A DNA stretch of 64,000 nucleotides from Arion vulgaris (taxonomy: Eukaryota; Mollusca; Gastropoda; Stylommatophora; Arionidae), in the NCBI GenBank assembly GCA_020796225.1, contig CM036756.1, positions 56,202,616 through 56,266,615 of the forward strand. Direction: 5' to 3'. A program made the position numbers and the translations under genes. Under the pieces are notes generated by a model that had not been told where the DNA came from, searched no databases, and worked only from the letters and a program-made list of their open reading frames with translations. Shown in pieces: positions 40,646-51,400 of this stretch; the stretch's first letter is position 1, and every line of letters begins with the position of its first letter.

Positions 40646-40901
40646 CACCCGTGTGTTGTCGGGCTGCAAGGGAGTCAATAATAATAACACTGCAACCTAC
40701 AAGGCATGTCGTAAGAGGCGACTGAGGTAGAGGACTAGGGAAGCTACCCTAGAAAATAAAAAGCGTCGCAATAATCGGACGTGCTTGACCTACTTGTAGG
40801 CGCTTAACTGGCACAACGTACAATCGCTCTTAGATTCAGATCACATACAACTTACAAAGAGTGGTTAACAAGTGGTCGATATGGAGCGTTCGAAGAAGAA
40901 G
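40646..40901 (+). mobile_element. SINE-1 reference copy, 256 bp, perfect 12-bp TSD
   Basis: The clearest copy. TSD aatcttgtttgt lies at 40634-40645 and 40902-40913. Ends are 'cacccgtgtgttgtcggg' and 'cgttcgaagaagaag'. Blocks are 'aaggcatgtcgtaagaggcg', 'gggaagctaccctag', 'aaataaaaagcgtcgca', 'acctacttgtaggcgc', 'acaatcgctcttag' and 'agagtggttaacaagtgg'. There is no convincing tRNA B box. The (GAA)n tail and TSD show mobilisation by a LINE. Confidence 0.9.
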
Positions 40902-40913
40902 AATCTTGTTTGT

Positions 40914-41262
40914 ATTAATGTTCTATACTTTCCCATATACTTTACTTACCTGTATCTAATATTTCTATTAATGTTCTATACTCTCCCATATACTTTACTT
41001 ACCTGTATCTAATGTTTCTATTAATGTTCTATACTCTCCCATGTACTTTACGTATCTGTTTCTAATGTTTCTATTAATGTTCTATACTCTCCCAAAGACT
41101 TTACTACTGTATCTAATGTTTCTATAAGTCTATGTTTTTTTCTAATGTATTAATGTTCTATACTCCCATGTACTTTACGTATCTGTTTCTAATGTTGTAT
41201 CAATCTTCATACCATACTTCTACCCAAAGTTCTATTAATTTCTATACTCTATGTATTTAACT
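40914..41262. repeat. 53-bp minisatellite
   Basis: About six units of 'tattaatgttctatactctc', 'ccatatactttacttacctg' and 'tatctaatgtttc', decaying to the right. Before the SINE-1 insertion it directly abutted the 22-bp array. Confidence 0.85.
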
Positions 41263-41269
41263 TGGTGGC

Positions 41270-41550
41270 TCGCCACATTTCCAAGACATATTTCAAATTG
41301 ATGTTTAAGTAACTGCTATAAAATTATCTTTATCTTTGCTGATCGCACACATAGAATACAAATCAAGCAGTTCTTAAATTACAACAAAATAATGGAGATA
41401 GTACTTGTAAACATAAGATGGCAGCTGATGTTTGTTTGATCGACGTTTTCATCCAAACTTAATGAAAAGTAGTTGCATTTTTTTCTACTGCTACTCTATC
41501 CTTATTCTTTATTTTCTTCTTATACTGTGCTATTTTCTGTTGACTTTTTG

Positions 41551-41599
<49 letters not shown>

Positions 41600-41660
41600 C
41601 CCTCATCATTGTTCTTCGGCGAGTAACTATGTGTGCTCCGATTTCTTTCTTACACAGGAA
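41270..41660. other. unassigned region with (ATTG)n
   Basis: A pure tetranucleotide (ATTG)n tract lies at 41551-41597; otherwise nothing is recognised. Confidence 0.5.
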
Positions 41661-41664
41661 TATT

Positions 41665-41725
41665 TCTAAACGGCAATGCACGAACTCCGTAACACCGGCT
41701 GAGTTACCCGATGCAATTTAGAAGA
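41665..41725 (-). mobile_element. SINE-4 central-domain fragment
   Basis: 'aatgcacgaactccgtaaca' corresponds on the minus strand to the 'ctacggagttcgtgc' core of SINE-4. About 60 bp only. Confidence 0.4.
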
Positions 41726-41779
41726 TAGTGAAAATATTTTGTTGGAATTTACATTTTTTTTTGGCTAAGTAATTTTTGT

Positions 41780-42045
41780 CTCACATTGAGAAACAAAGAA
41801 TGAAGTGATTTGGCCACTTAATAATAATGCATCCAAACTCTACAGTATACAGAGTCTTCTACAACAGAACATCGGGAAAGAAGGCAAGAGGAAGACCACG
41901 GAAAAGGTGGTTAGATGGCGCAGCAGAATCCTGTGAAAGAGCAAAAATAACAATCACACAAGCCACCAGAACAGCGCAAGACAAAAACAGAAAACCACGA
42001 CACTGGGCAACAACCCGGTAGCAGTGTGACGACACAAGAAGAAGA
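41780..42045 (+). mobile_element. LINE-H 3' end
   Basis: Reads 'GKKARGRPRKRWLDGAAESC' and then 'TAQDKNRKPRHWATTR' to a stop, followed by 'acacaagaagaagaagg'. G-R-P-R-K-R-W-L-D plus a C-terminal R-x-x-W is the standard end of many metazoan LINE proteins. The upstream part (ATT of 'FGHL') is frameshifted. A shorter copy is at 7419-7508. Confidence 0.75.
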
Positions 42046-42375
42046 AGGTTTGCCTCGGGTAGCGGCTCTCCAACCTGCTCTTCTCGATATTGAACTGTCT
42101 ATTGTTCTTTTACCAACTCAACTTGAACCACCTAAAAGTTTTTGTTTTTAGCTACTGTTTTCTTGATGGTAAGACAAGAAAACAATTTCTCATTTTTCAC
42201 ACACCATTTTGTGCCAAATACTTCTGTCATGATAGTTACACACTTCTTCACAACTTCATCATACCTAAAAGCATTCAAGTTCTCTGTATGAATTCCATTG
42301 TGTTAAAGTACATTCTATAAAGCAATTTAACATAACAATCTGGTTTACCTTGAACTTGACAAACAAACAGAGTTC
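42046..42375. other. unassigned region
   Basis: No gene or repeat family is recognised. Confidence 0.25.
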
Positions 42376-42380
42376 TTTGG

Positions 42381-42534
42381 TCACAGTGATGGGGTCACAG
42401 TGATGTAGGGGTCACAGTGATGTAGGGTCACAGTGATGTAGGGTCACAGTGATGTAGGTCACAGTGATGTGGGTCACATGATGGGTCGTGATGTAGGGGT
42501 CACTGATGTAGGTCAGTGATGTAGGGGTAAGATG
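42381..42534. repeat. 17-18-bp minisatellite (gtcacagtgatgtaggg)
   Basis: About nine units, the last four damaged by deletions. Confidence 0.9.
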
Positions 42535-42544
42535 AACATCGCCT

Positions 42545-43080
42545 CTTGCTCCATAGGTACCGGTTCGTTCCTCCACATATAATAATTACTCTCGTACTGT
42601 TATACGTTACATATGGCCTGCAAGCAATTTCTCCATACCGCTCTATCCTGGGTAACTCGCTCAATCTCCTACGTGGAACTCAGACCGATATTTCTTGCCT
42701 TTCTGATCAAAAGTTTTCTCTACATATAGAGATCGGGATATTTTTACAGACATCCTTATCTTAATGTATGTGTGATCGTGTTCCTGTCCTATCGGAGATG
42801 GACGATAACACGTAGATACAGTGTTAAAATTGAGCACATAAAATAACAATTGAAAATCGATAATATGTACTGAAAATCGATGCCGCTGTCAGGCAAAATT
42901 TCTTTAAAATATTACAATAAATTTCTCACAAAAATTACTATTTTCTGACTTATATCGGGGACCCTCACGGTTCTACGGAGCATGTGCACTGTCGCTGATC
43001 TTTGCATGTGTAAGATGATGGTCGGTGAACACATGACTATTCACACAAGTCAAGCAATCAACCTACCTTGGTGTTTGATG
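42545..43080 (+). mobile_element. SINE-7 copy split by LINE-A
   Basis: The left part is 'ggtaccggttcgttcctcc'. After the LINE-A insertion come 'cctatcggagatggacgata', 'aattgagcacataaaa' and 'atcgatgccgctgtcaggc', then a distal part 'tctacggagcatgtgcactg' and 'gaacacatgactatt'. The same order is seen at 56020-56690, so both are copies of one ~400-bp family. Confidence 0.65.
42582..42721 (-). mobile_element. LINE-A 3' end, 140 bp, nested in SINE-7
   Basis: Minus-strand LINE-A terminus with tail 'aattatt' at the left, 'gttatacgttacat' and 'tcaatctcctacgtggaact'. It is flanked by acatata (42575-42581 and 42722-42728), a 7-bp TSD candidate. Outside these repeats the SINE-7 sequence continues. Confidence 0.75.
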
Positions 43081-43169
43081 CTTTTTTCCTACGGTCTTAA
43101 AAAGTTGCGACTCATTACTCTTGCCAGTAAAGAAAAATCAATGCTTTTCATGTTATACATGTATATATA

Positions 43170-43462
43170 ACTCGCTCAATCTATTCCGTGGAAATGAGTC
43201 TTAACATTTATTTCGTTTCAGGGATTCCCTATTTCGTCTTCTCTTTCTTTCTTGAACCCTTTGCTTCCCTATTTGGTATTCTTTGATTACTTCTTCTTAA
43301 GGTGGTATGCCCAACATATTTCTATTCTCTCTTTCTGATAACAATTGTTGCTATATAGTCATTAACCAGACATTTCTCTGATTGCATCACTTCCCCTGAA
43401 TTCTTACTATTTCATGTCCAGTATGTTTCGCAGACATTTATTTTCACATGCATTCAACTTAC
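43170..43462 (-). mobile_element. LINE-A fragment lacking the 3' end
   Basis: Aligned with 27230-27540: 'aactcgctcaatctattccg', 'ctttcttgaaccctttgc', 'cccaacatatttctattctc' and 'tttcgcagacatttattttc'. Many indels; not coding. Confidence 0.65.
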
Positions 43463-43481
43463 TATATTTTTAATCATTTTC

Positions 43482-43692
43482 AATGCCCGCCTACCCAGCG
43501 TGTTCGTAGCGCGTTGGACGATGGATAATAAGCCCCCTGTGAGTGCGGTTCAACACCGCGGACTGGCAGAAAATCCACATGTTCTTCAGATTTACGGTGT
43601 TCGTGGCACTGAACCGAAAGGTTACAATGTCTATGGCACCGAGACGAAGAGCTGAAAGCTCAAGTGCTTCTGGATCGGAAAAAAAAAAATCA
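43482..43692 (+). mobile_element. SINE-5 copy with poly(A)
   Basis: Collinear with 59823-60035: 'cccagcgtgttcgtagcgcg', 'tgcggttcaacaccgcgg', 'gtgttcgtggcactgaac', 'gaaagctcaagtgcttctgg', then A(10). The head has tRNA-like A-box (tagcgcgttgg) and B-box (ggttcaacacc) sequences. No certain TSD. Confidence 0.8.
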
Positions 43693-43694
43693 TT

Positions 43695-44285
43695 TTCCAA
43701 CTCTTCCTGAAATATGTTAGAATTTATATAAGATTGGAATTGGAAATTCGTAATTTAGCTTTAAACAGTAGCTAATTGCAAGATACTTGAGGGCAAGTCA
43801 TTCTGTCTTTCTTTAAAACATTCTCTATCCATCCTTCCTCCTACATCCACTTCTCTTCATTGTAATCGAGTAATGAGAACGAAAGACATAAGTTCAGAAA
43901 CAGGATAAGTATATTTCTTGCCGACTGTTAACGAAGTCACTTGACCGACCAGCTAAGTCATCGATTATAAAAAGTAATATGTCTTTATTGAGAATTCGGT
44001 TTGGTTTTGGGGGTTTTTGGGGGGTGGTGTCTCCTTTTGATTTGTGATTTGTGAACTGCAGTGTAGGTTTCTGTATGTCAACTCGAGGGTATTTATGTGT
44101 GAGTTTGTTTACGTGCTTGTGCGTGTACCGTGCTCAGAGTGTCTGTATATGTGGATGAGTATGTACTTCTGTGTGTGTGTGTTTTGTTGATGTATTTTTT
44201 GTACATGCTTATGGTGGGTGTGTGTACTTGCGTATGTGTGTGTATATGTTCTAAACAATCGAAATGCTAAAGATTAACTTTATTA
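43695..44285. other. unassigned region, TG-rich tracts
   Basis: 44060-44250 is TG-rich with short (GT)n runs. A G-rich patch lies at 43998-44025. No gene is recognised. Confidence 0.3.
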
Positions 44286-44289
44286 TGTC

Positions 44290-44410
44290 GGGTTTTCCCA
44301 TATAGCCCCGTCCCTGCAGGCAGGAATGGAACACCATCTACTGAAAGTGTTGCACAGAGTACGAACTCCGTAGCTCCAGGAACAATCCTATGGGTCTCAT
44401 GAACAAATTG
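44290..44410 (-). mobile_element. SINE-4 fragment
   Basis: Minus-strand central domain ('cacagagtacgaactccgta', 'gctccaggaacaatcctatg') and distal 'cccatatagcc'. Head missing. Confidence 0.55.
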
Positions 44411-44579
44411 CACAATCTTCAGAACGACATGCAAACATCGTATCTACTTCGCCATAGAAACCCCGTTGTGCATTTTATTGCGGTTGAAAATAATACAATA
44501 AAAGTTCACATTTTTGTATTATTATCATATTTGGCTGGTATTTTTCTTTTTGCGAACGACGATGGGGGATATGGTCAGC

Positions 44580-45075
44580 ATCCCGTCAGCTGTCTTCTTC
44601 TTCACCCTTTGCCCCTAGGGAATCATAAGTCCGCAACCAAGGCTTTTCAAGCCAGCCTATCCAAAGCCATCTTTTCCAGATATCTCCACTCTCTCCCCAT
44701 TTTCTTGCATTCCGTCTCCAACTCCTGTCTCCATGTGTTCCTGGGTCTTCCCCTACCTCTATTGTCCTTGGGGTTCCATCCGAGAGCCTGTCTTGTGATG
44801 CTGTTAGGGGTTTCCTCAGTGTGTGTCCTATCCATCGACGCCTTCTGCTCCTTATCTCTTGTTCCACCTGTCGTTGTCCTGTTCTATCCCAGAGTTCCGT
44901 GTTTGTAGTTATGTCATACCATCGCAGATGGGACTATTCTGCGCAGGCATCTATTGACAAATGTCTGCAACTTTTTGCTATTCCTCTTATTTGTTCTCCA
45001 TGTCTCCGTTCCATATAGAAGGACAACCAGCTGTCTTCACTTTCCACTATTTTTCTGTTTCAAAATCGAGGCTGG
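44580..45075 (-). pseudogene. LINE-D C-terminal part, longer copy
   Basis: The minus strand reads 'RRRRWIGHTLRKP', 'GWNPKDNRGRGRPRNTWRQE', 'CKKMGREWRYLEKMALDRLA' and an end near 'LPRGKG', with a GAAGAAGA tail at 44592-44600. Upstream (44880-45070) it is still recognisable through 'YDGMT' and 'MENK'-like pieces with stops. It is the same element as 5075-5249. Confidence 0.75.
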
Positions 45076-45144
45076 GCCTGCCGAGAGCTGATTGATTTTT
45101 TGAAAAAACTGCTTATTTCTTCTTATCCTTCTGCTATCAATTTT

Positions 45145-45772
45145 CTCTGTGTATGGGTATATCAGATTTTCTCTGCTTATGGGTATAATCAAGAGATTTT
45201 CTCTGCTTATGGGTATAATCAGAGATTTTCTTTGCTTATGGGTATAATCAAGAGATTTTCTCTGCTTATGGGTATATCAGAGATTTTCTCTGCTTATGGG
45301 TATAATCAAGAGATTTTCTCTGTTTATGGGTATATCAGAGATTTTCTTTGCTTATGGGTATATCAGAGATTTTCTTTGCTTATGGGTATATCAGAGATTT
45401 TCTGTTTATGTATATAGATTTTCTCTTATGGGTATATCAGAGATTTTCTTTGCTTATGGGTATATCAGAGATTTTCTTTGCTTATGGGTATATCAGAGAT
45501 TTTCTCTGCTTATGGGTATATCAGAGATTTTCTCTGCTTATGGGTATAATCAAGAGATTTTCTCTGTTTATGGGTATATCAGAGATTTTCTTTGCTTATG
45601 GGTATATCAGAGATTTTCTCTGTTTATGGGTATATCGGAGATTTTCTCTGCTATGTATATCGAGATTTTCTGTATGGGTATATCAGAGATTTTCTTTGCT
45701 TATGGGTATATCAGAGATTTTCTCTGCTTATGGGTATAATCAAGAGATTTTCTCTGCTTATGGGTATAATTT
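45145..45772. repeat. 28/30-bp minisatellite
   Basis: About 23 units of 'gagattttctctgcttatgg'+'gtatatca', some with 'gtataatcaa' (30 bp). A ~245-bp block including a truncated 'tatgtatat' unit appears twice (about 45280-45450 and 45525-45700), so there is a higher-order repeat. Confidence 0.95.
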
Positions 45773-45832
45773 AGAAAGATGAGTTTCCTAACGGAATCCA
45801 GTTACCAGTAAGAAGTACTCGTGGGTTTCTTT

Positions 45833-45902
45833 CTTCACCTTTCAACCCCCAACGGAGCACAGGTCTTCAACAAACCTCTTCCAGCTCTTCCTCTCTTCTG
45901 CC
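45833..45902 (-). mobile_element. LINE-E terminal fragment
   Basis: 'cttcacctttcaacccccaa', 'cggagcacaggtcttcaac' and 'ccagctcttcctctcttctg' equal the last 70 bases of LINE-E. It is cut off exactly where the SINE-3 head starts. Confidence 0.7.
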
Positions 45903-46035
45903 ATGTATGTTGCCGGGGCTCGAAATGGGAGGAAAGAATATGTAGCAAAATATATACCTACCATGCATGTCGTAAGAGGCGATTAAGGAAGGTGGTGGGG
46001 CTGACTACCTCACCCCGTAGAAAAAAAATAAGCCA
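45903..46035 (+). mobile_element. SINE-3 copy
   Basis: Head 'atgttgccggggctcgaaat', then 'catgcatgtcgtaagaggcg', then 'gtggggctgactacctcacc', ending 'ccgtagaaaaaaaa'. The head is intermediate between SINE-1 (gttgccggggctcg) and SINE-2. The tail equals that of 274-400. Confidence 0.65.
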
Positions 46036-46169
46036 ACAAATCTTCAAATCTTCCTCCCGGGTGCCCAAACAACATCTCTTTCAGATTAGTCTCACTGGGC
46101 CATGTTTTAGACCCCACATCCTTAAGGATGGGGAAGGTTTGAAAGATGTGTTTAAGAGTGTTTAGCCCT

Positions 46170-46620
46170 TTTAGCATGTGTATTGGTCAATTTGGGCAGC
46201 TTTCAATTTATTCATTATTCATTTGAGGATCATCTTCATCAGACATGTCCATAATTGCTCTGATCTCCTCCCAATCATGTATCTCAGTGTGTTTAGGCTA
46301 ACAGCTTTCATTCTGTGTTGATTGATGTATCTACTAGGATTTCTCTCGTGGTTTTTCCCGTCTTGCCGAACCTATCTCTATGCACAATTCTATGAAGTTT
46401 ATGAAGATGGGCTTACAATCTGCAGTGTCCTATGCGAACTCTGATGTTGGTGGTTGGCTGATTTATCTCCAACTTTAAGATGGGCTCGTGTGGGTAATCG
46501 CATCATTCTCTACGACGCCATGCATATCTGTCACTTTGTAGTTTTGAACATGGGAGCACATGTTTCCCATTGTGAATGACACTCCTCAGTAAAGCTATTT
46601 TCCAGAATGGCTAGCTGGTT
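46170..46620 (-). mobile_element. possible RNase H-type LINE C-terminal remnant
   Basis: The minus strand contains 'RVRIGHCRL', a stop, then 'AHLHKLHRIVH'. This resembles the R-x-R-x-GH-x-RL-x-x-x-L motif that follows RNase H in I/Jockey/R1-type elements. Everything else is too decayed to read. Confidence 0.35.
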
Positions 46621-46644
46621 GTGATCATAAGAACGCTCGTATTG

Positions 46645-46786
46645 CTAGGCTAGACAATGGGTGCTGTAAGAAATAAGATAAGTGGTTCGAATCCTGTGTT
46701 TGATAATTTGTTTTTTCAGAAGCTCCTAATACCTGTACATTATCTATTTATTGATCATATTCATTGCTTCCGTTGGGTTTCTTACA
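46645..46786 (+). mobile_element. SINE-8 copy abutting a 20-bp satellite
   Basis: 'ggctagacaatgggtgctg', B-box-like 'gtggttcgaatcctgt', 'tatttattgatcatattcat' and 'tgggtttcttaca' match 21675-21832. The 3' end runs without a gap into the array whose unit begins 'gttcttaca'. Confidence 0.65.
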
Positions 46787-47660
46787 CTAGGCTTCTTGTT
46801 CTTACACTAGGCTTCTTGTTCTTACACTAGGCTTCTTGTTCTTACACTAGGCTTCTTGTTCTTACACTAGGCTTCTTGTTCTTACACTAGGCTTCTTGTT
46901 CTTACACTAGGCTTCTTGTTCTTACACTAGGCTTCTTGTTCTTACACTAGGCTTCTTGTTCTTACACTAGGCTTCTTGTTCTTACACTAGGCTTCTTGTT
47001 CTTACACTAGGCTTCTTGTTCTTACACTAGGCTTCTTGTTCTTACACTAGGCTTCTTGTTCTTACACTAGGCTTCTTGTTCTTACACTAGGCTTCTTGTT
47101 CTTACACTAGGCTTCTTGTTCTTACACTAGGCTTCTTGTTCTTACACTAGGCTTCTTGTTCTTACACTAGGCTTCTTGTTCTTACACTAGGCTTCTTGTT
47201 CTTACACTAGGCTTCTTGTTCTTACACTAGGCTTCTTGTTCTTACACTAGGCTTCTTGTTCTTACACTAGGCTTCTTGTTCTTACACTAGGCTTCTTGTT
47301 CTTACACTAGGCTTCTTGTTCTTACACTAGGCTTCTTGTTCTTACACTAGACTTCTTGTTCTTACACTAGACTTCTTGTTCTTACACTAGGCTTCTTGTT
47401 CTTACACTAGGCTTCTTGTTCTTACACTAGGCTTCTTGTTCTTACACTAGGCTTCTTGTTCTTACACTAGGCTTCTTGTTCTTACACTAGGCTTCTTGTT
47501 CTTACACTAGGCTTCTTGTTCTTACACTAGGCTTCTTGTTCTTACACTAGACTTCTTGTTCTTACACTAGGCTTCTTGTTCTTACACTAGACTTCTTGTT
47601 CTTACACTAGACTTCTTGTTCTTACACTAGGCTTCTTGTTCTTACAACTAGTTACATGTT
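46776..47660. repeat. 20-bp satellite, ~44 almost perfect units
   Basis: The unit is gttcttacactaggcttctt. Only isolated g/a changes (ctagacttc) occur, clustered in the right third (47340-47640), and the copies then break up near 47640-47700. Such homogeneity suggests recent amplification. Confidence 0.95.
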
Positions 47661-47699
47661 CTTACACTAGACTTCTTGTCTTAACTAGGCTTCTATGTT

Positions 47700-48178
47700 T
47701 CATTAACTAGTATTGAGATATATGTTCTGTATAATTGTATGTCATGTATGATTGTATGTCATGTAATTAGTTGACATGTTACATGTTCATTGCCTAATAT
47801 TTACTTTTGTATGATGTCATATCGTACATTGTAATGATGCAACTGATCATTGAATCTTGCGTTATATTTATTGTATTTTTGCTCATGTCTTCTCATATAG
47901 ATGTGTACTAATGTAAACTGCATAGACTCTTGTATCAATTAAACTCATTTCTTGACTAGGTTTTTTCACACAAGCTCATTTTTAACTAGCGTTATTGAAC
48001 TGTCTGGAAGTGTCATTGTAAATTATATCATTGATGCTATTGCATTTTATAATGTAGTGCAGTAAATGTGTGAGTAGATTTTGACAAGTAAGATTGACAT
48101 ATGCTTAGTAGTTAATGATGCAAACCATTTTCTATTGACCAATGTATATTTATGACTTGAATGTATGTACTCCAAATG
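47700..48178. other. unassigned AT-rich spacer
   Basis: Irregular 'tgtatgtcatgta' repeats at 47720-47790, then nothing recognisable. Confidence 0.35.
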
Positions 48179-50550
48179 AAGATCTGAAACTAATAAGATC
48201 TGACATTATTTCTAGTATAACTCTAGTGTAACTCTTGACTAATAATCTGACATTATGTTACAGTATAACCAGTCAATGAAGCTCTCTATGAACAATAAAT
48301 CTGACATTATGTTACAGTATAACTCAGTCAGATGAAGCCTCTCTATGAACAAAGATCTGACATTATGTTACAGTATAACTTCAGTCATGAAGCCTCTCTA
48401 TGAACAATAAAATCTGACATTATTAAGTATAACTCAGTATGAAGCCTCTATGAACAATAAGATCTGACATTATGTTACAGTATAACTCAGTCATGAAGCC
48501 TCTCTATGAACAATAAAATCTGACATTATGTTACAGTATAACTCAGTCAATGAAGCCCTCTCTATGAACAATAAAATCTGACATTATGTTACAGTATAAC
48601 TCAGTCCATGAAGCCCTCTCTATGAACAATAAAATCTGACATTATGTTACAGTATAACTCAGTCAATGAAGCCCTCTCTATGAACAATAAAATCTGACAT
48701 TATGTTACAGTATAACTCAGTCGATGAAGCCCTCTCTATGAACAATAAAATCTGACATTATGTTACAGTATAACTCAGTCCATGAAGCCCTCTCTATGAA
48801 CAATAAAATCTGACATTATGTTACAGTATAACTCAGTCAATGAAGACCTCTCTATGAACAATAAAATCTGACATTATGTTACAGTATAACTCAGTCAATG
48901 AAGCCCTCTCTATGAACAATAAAATCTGACATTATGTTACAGTATAACTCAGTCGATGAAGCCCTCTCTATGAACAATAAAATCTGACATTATGTTACAG
49001 TATAACTCAGTCGATGAAGCCCTCTCTATGAACAATAAAATCTGACATTATGTTACAGTATAACTCAGTCGATGAAGCCCTCTCTATGAACAATAAAATC
49101 TGACATTATGTTACAGTATAACTCAGTCGATAAGCCCTCTCTATGAACAATAAAATCTGACATTATGTTACAGTATAACTCAGTCGATGAAGCCCTCTCT
49201 ATGAACAATAAAATCTGACATTATGTTACAGTATAACTCAGTCCATGAAGCCCTCTCTATGAACAATAAAATCTGACATTATGTTACAGTATAACTCAGT
49301 CGATGAAGCCCTCTCTATGAACAATAAAATCTGACATTATGTTACAGTATAACTCAGTCGATGAAGCCCTCTCTATGAACAATAAAATCTGACATTATGT
49401 TACAGTATAACTCAGTCGATGAAGCCCTCTCATGAACAATAAAATCTGACATTATGTTACAGTATAACTCAGTCATGAAGCCTCTCTATGAACAATAAAA
49501 TCTGACATTATGTTACAGTATAACTCAGTCGATGAAGCCCTCTCTATGAACAATAAAATCTGACATTATGTTACAGTATAACTCAGTCGATGAAGCCCTC
49601 TCTATGAACAATAAAATCTGACATTATGTTACAGTATAACTCAGTCGATGAAGCCCTCTCTATGAACAATAAAATCTGACATTATGTTACAGTATAACTC
49701 AGTCGATGAAGCCCTCTCTATGAACAATAAAATCTGACATTATGTTACAGTATAACTCAGTCGATGAAGCCCTCTCTATGAACAATAAAATCTGACATTA
49801 TGTTACAGTATAACTCAGTCAATGAAGCCCTCTCTATGAACAATAAAATCTGACATTATGTTACAGTATAACTCAGTCGATGAAGCCCTCTCTATGAACA
49901 ATAAAATCTGACATTATGTTACAGTATAACTCAGTCGATGAAGCCCTCTCTATGAACAATAAAATCTGACATTATGTTACAGTATAACTCAGTCGATGAA
50001 GCCCTCTCTATGAACAATAAAATCTGACATTATGTTACAGTATAACTCAGTCAATGAAGCCCTCTCTATGAACAATAAAATCTGACATTATGTTACAGTA
50101 TAACTCAGTCGATGAAGCCCTCTCTATGAACAATAAAATCTGACATTATGTTACAGTATAACTCAGTCGATGAAGCCCTCTCTATGAACAATAAAATCTG
50201 ACATTATGTTACAGTATAACTCAGTCAATGAAGCCCTCTCTATGAACAATAAAATCTGACATTATGTTACAGTATAACTCAGTCAATGAAGACCTCTCTA
50301 TGAACAATAAAATCTGACATTATGTTACAGTATAACTCAGTCGATGAAGCCCTCTCTATGAACAATAAAATCTGACATTATGTTACAGTATAACTCAGTC
50401 CATGAAGCCCTCTCTATGAACAATAAAATCTGACATTATGTTACAGTATAACTCAGTCGATGAAGCCCTCTCTATGAACAATAAAATCTGACATTATGTT
50501 ACAGTATAACTCAGTCATGGAAGCTCTCATGAACATAAAATCCTGTTTGT
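48178..50550. repeat. 58-bp satellite, ~40 units
   Basis: Units contain 'aataaaatctgacattatgt', 'tacagtataactcagtcgat' and 'gaagccctctctatgaac'. The base after 'cagtc' varies (g, a, c). Both edges (48178-48480 and 50510-50560) carry many indels. Confidence 0.95.
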
Positions 50551-50573
50551 CTACAGTATAACTCATGAGAGTT

Positions 50574-51400
50574 GAAAATATCCATTGATGTTGTCTAATT
50601 TATCTTGAAGATTCTCTGTTGTCTAACATCATGGGCTTCTGAAAATTATCTGAAGATATCCATTGTGCTGTCTAATTTATCTATGAAAAATATCCATTGT
50701 GCTGTCTAATTCTATCTTGAATATTCCATTGTGCTTGTCTAATTTATCTTGAAATATCCAGTGAGGGCTAATTATCTTAAAATATCCATTGTGCTGTCTA
50801 ATTTATCTTGAAGATATCCATTGTGTTGTCTAATTTATCTTGAATATATCCATTGTGCTGTCTAATTTATCTTAAAGATATCCATTGTGCTGTCTAATTT
50901 ATCTTGAATATATCCATTGTGCTGTCTAATTTATCTTAAAGATATCCATTGTGCTGTCTAATTTATCTTGAAGATATCCATTGTGCTGTCTAATTTATCT
51001 TGAAGATATCCATTGTGCTGTCTAATTTATCTTGAATATATCCATTGTGCTGTCTAATTTATCTTGAAGATATCCATTGTGCTGTCTAATTTATCTTTAA
51101 GATATCCATTGTGTTGTCTAATTTATCTTGAAGATATCCATTGTGCTGTCTAATTTATCTTGAAGATATCCATTGTGCTGTCTAATTTATCTTGAATATA
51201 TCCATTGTGCTGTCTAATTTATCTTGAAGATATCCATTGTGCTGTCTAATTTATCTTGAATATATCCATTATGTGTCTAATTTATCTTAAAGATATCCAT
51301 TGTGCTGTCTAATTTATCTTGAATATATCCATTATGTGTCTAATTTATCTTGAAGATATCCATTATGCTGTCTAATTTATCTTAAAGATATCCATTGTGT
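50574..51400. repeat. 32-bp satellite, type 1
   Basis: About 25 units of 'gatatccattgtgctgtcta'+'atttatcttgaa', with 'gaata' and 'aaaga' variants. Confidence 0.95.

Noticed and set aside
44390..44908. 172-residue forward frame as a gene
   Set aside because: It is antisense to the LINE-D C-terminal region and overlaps a SINE-4 fragment.
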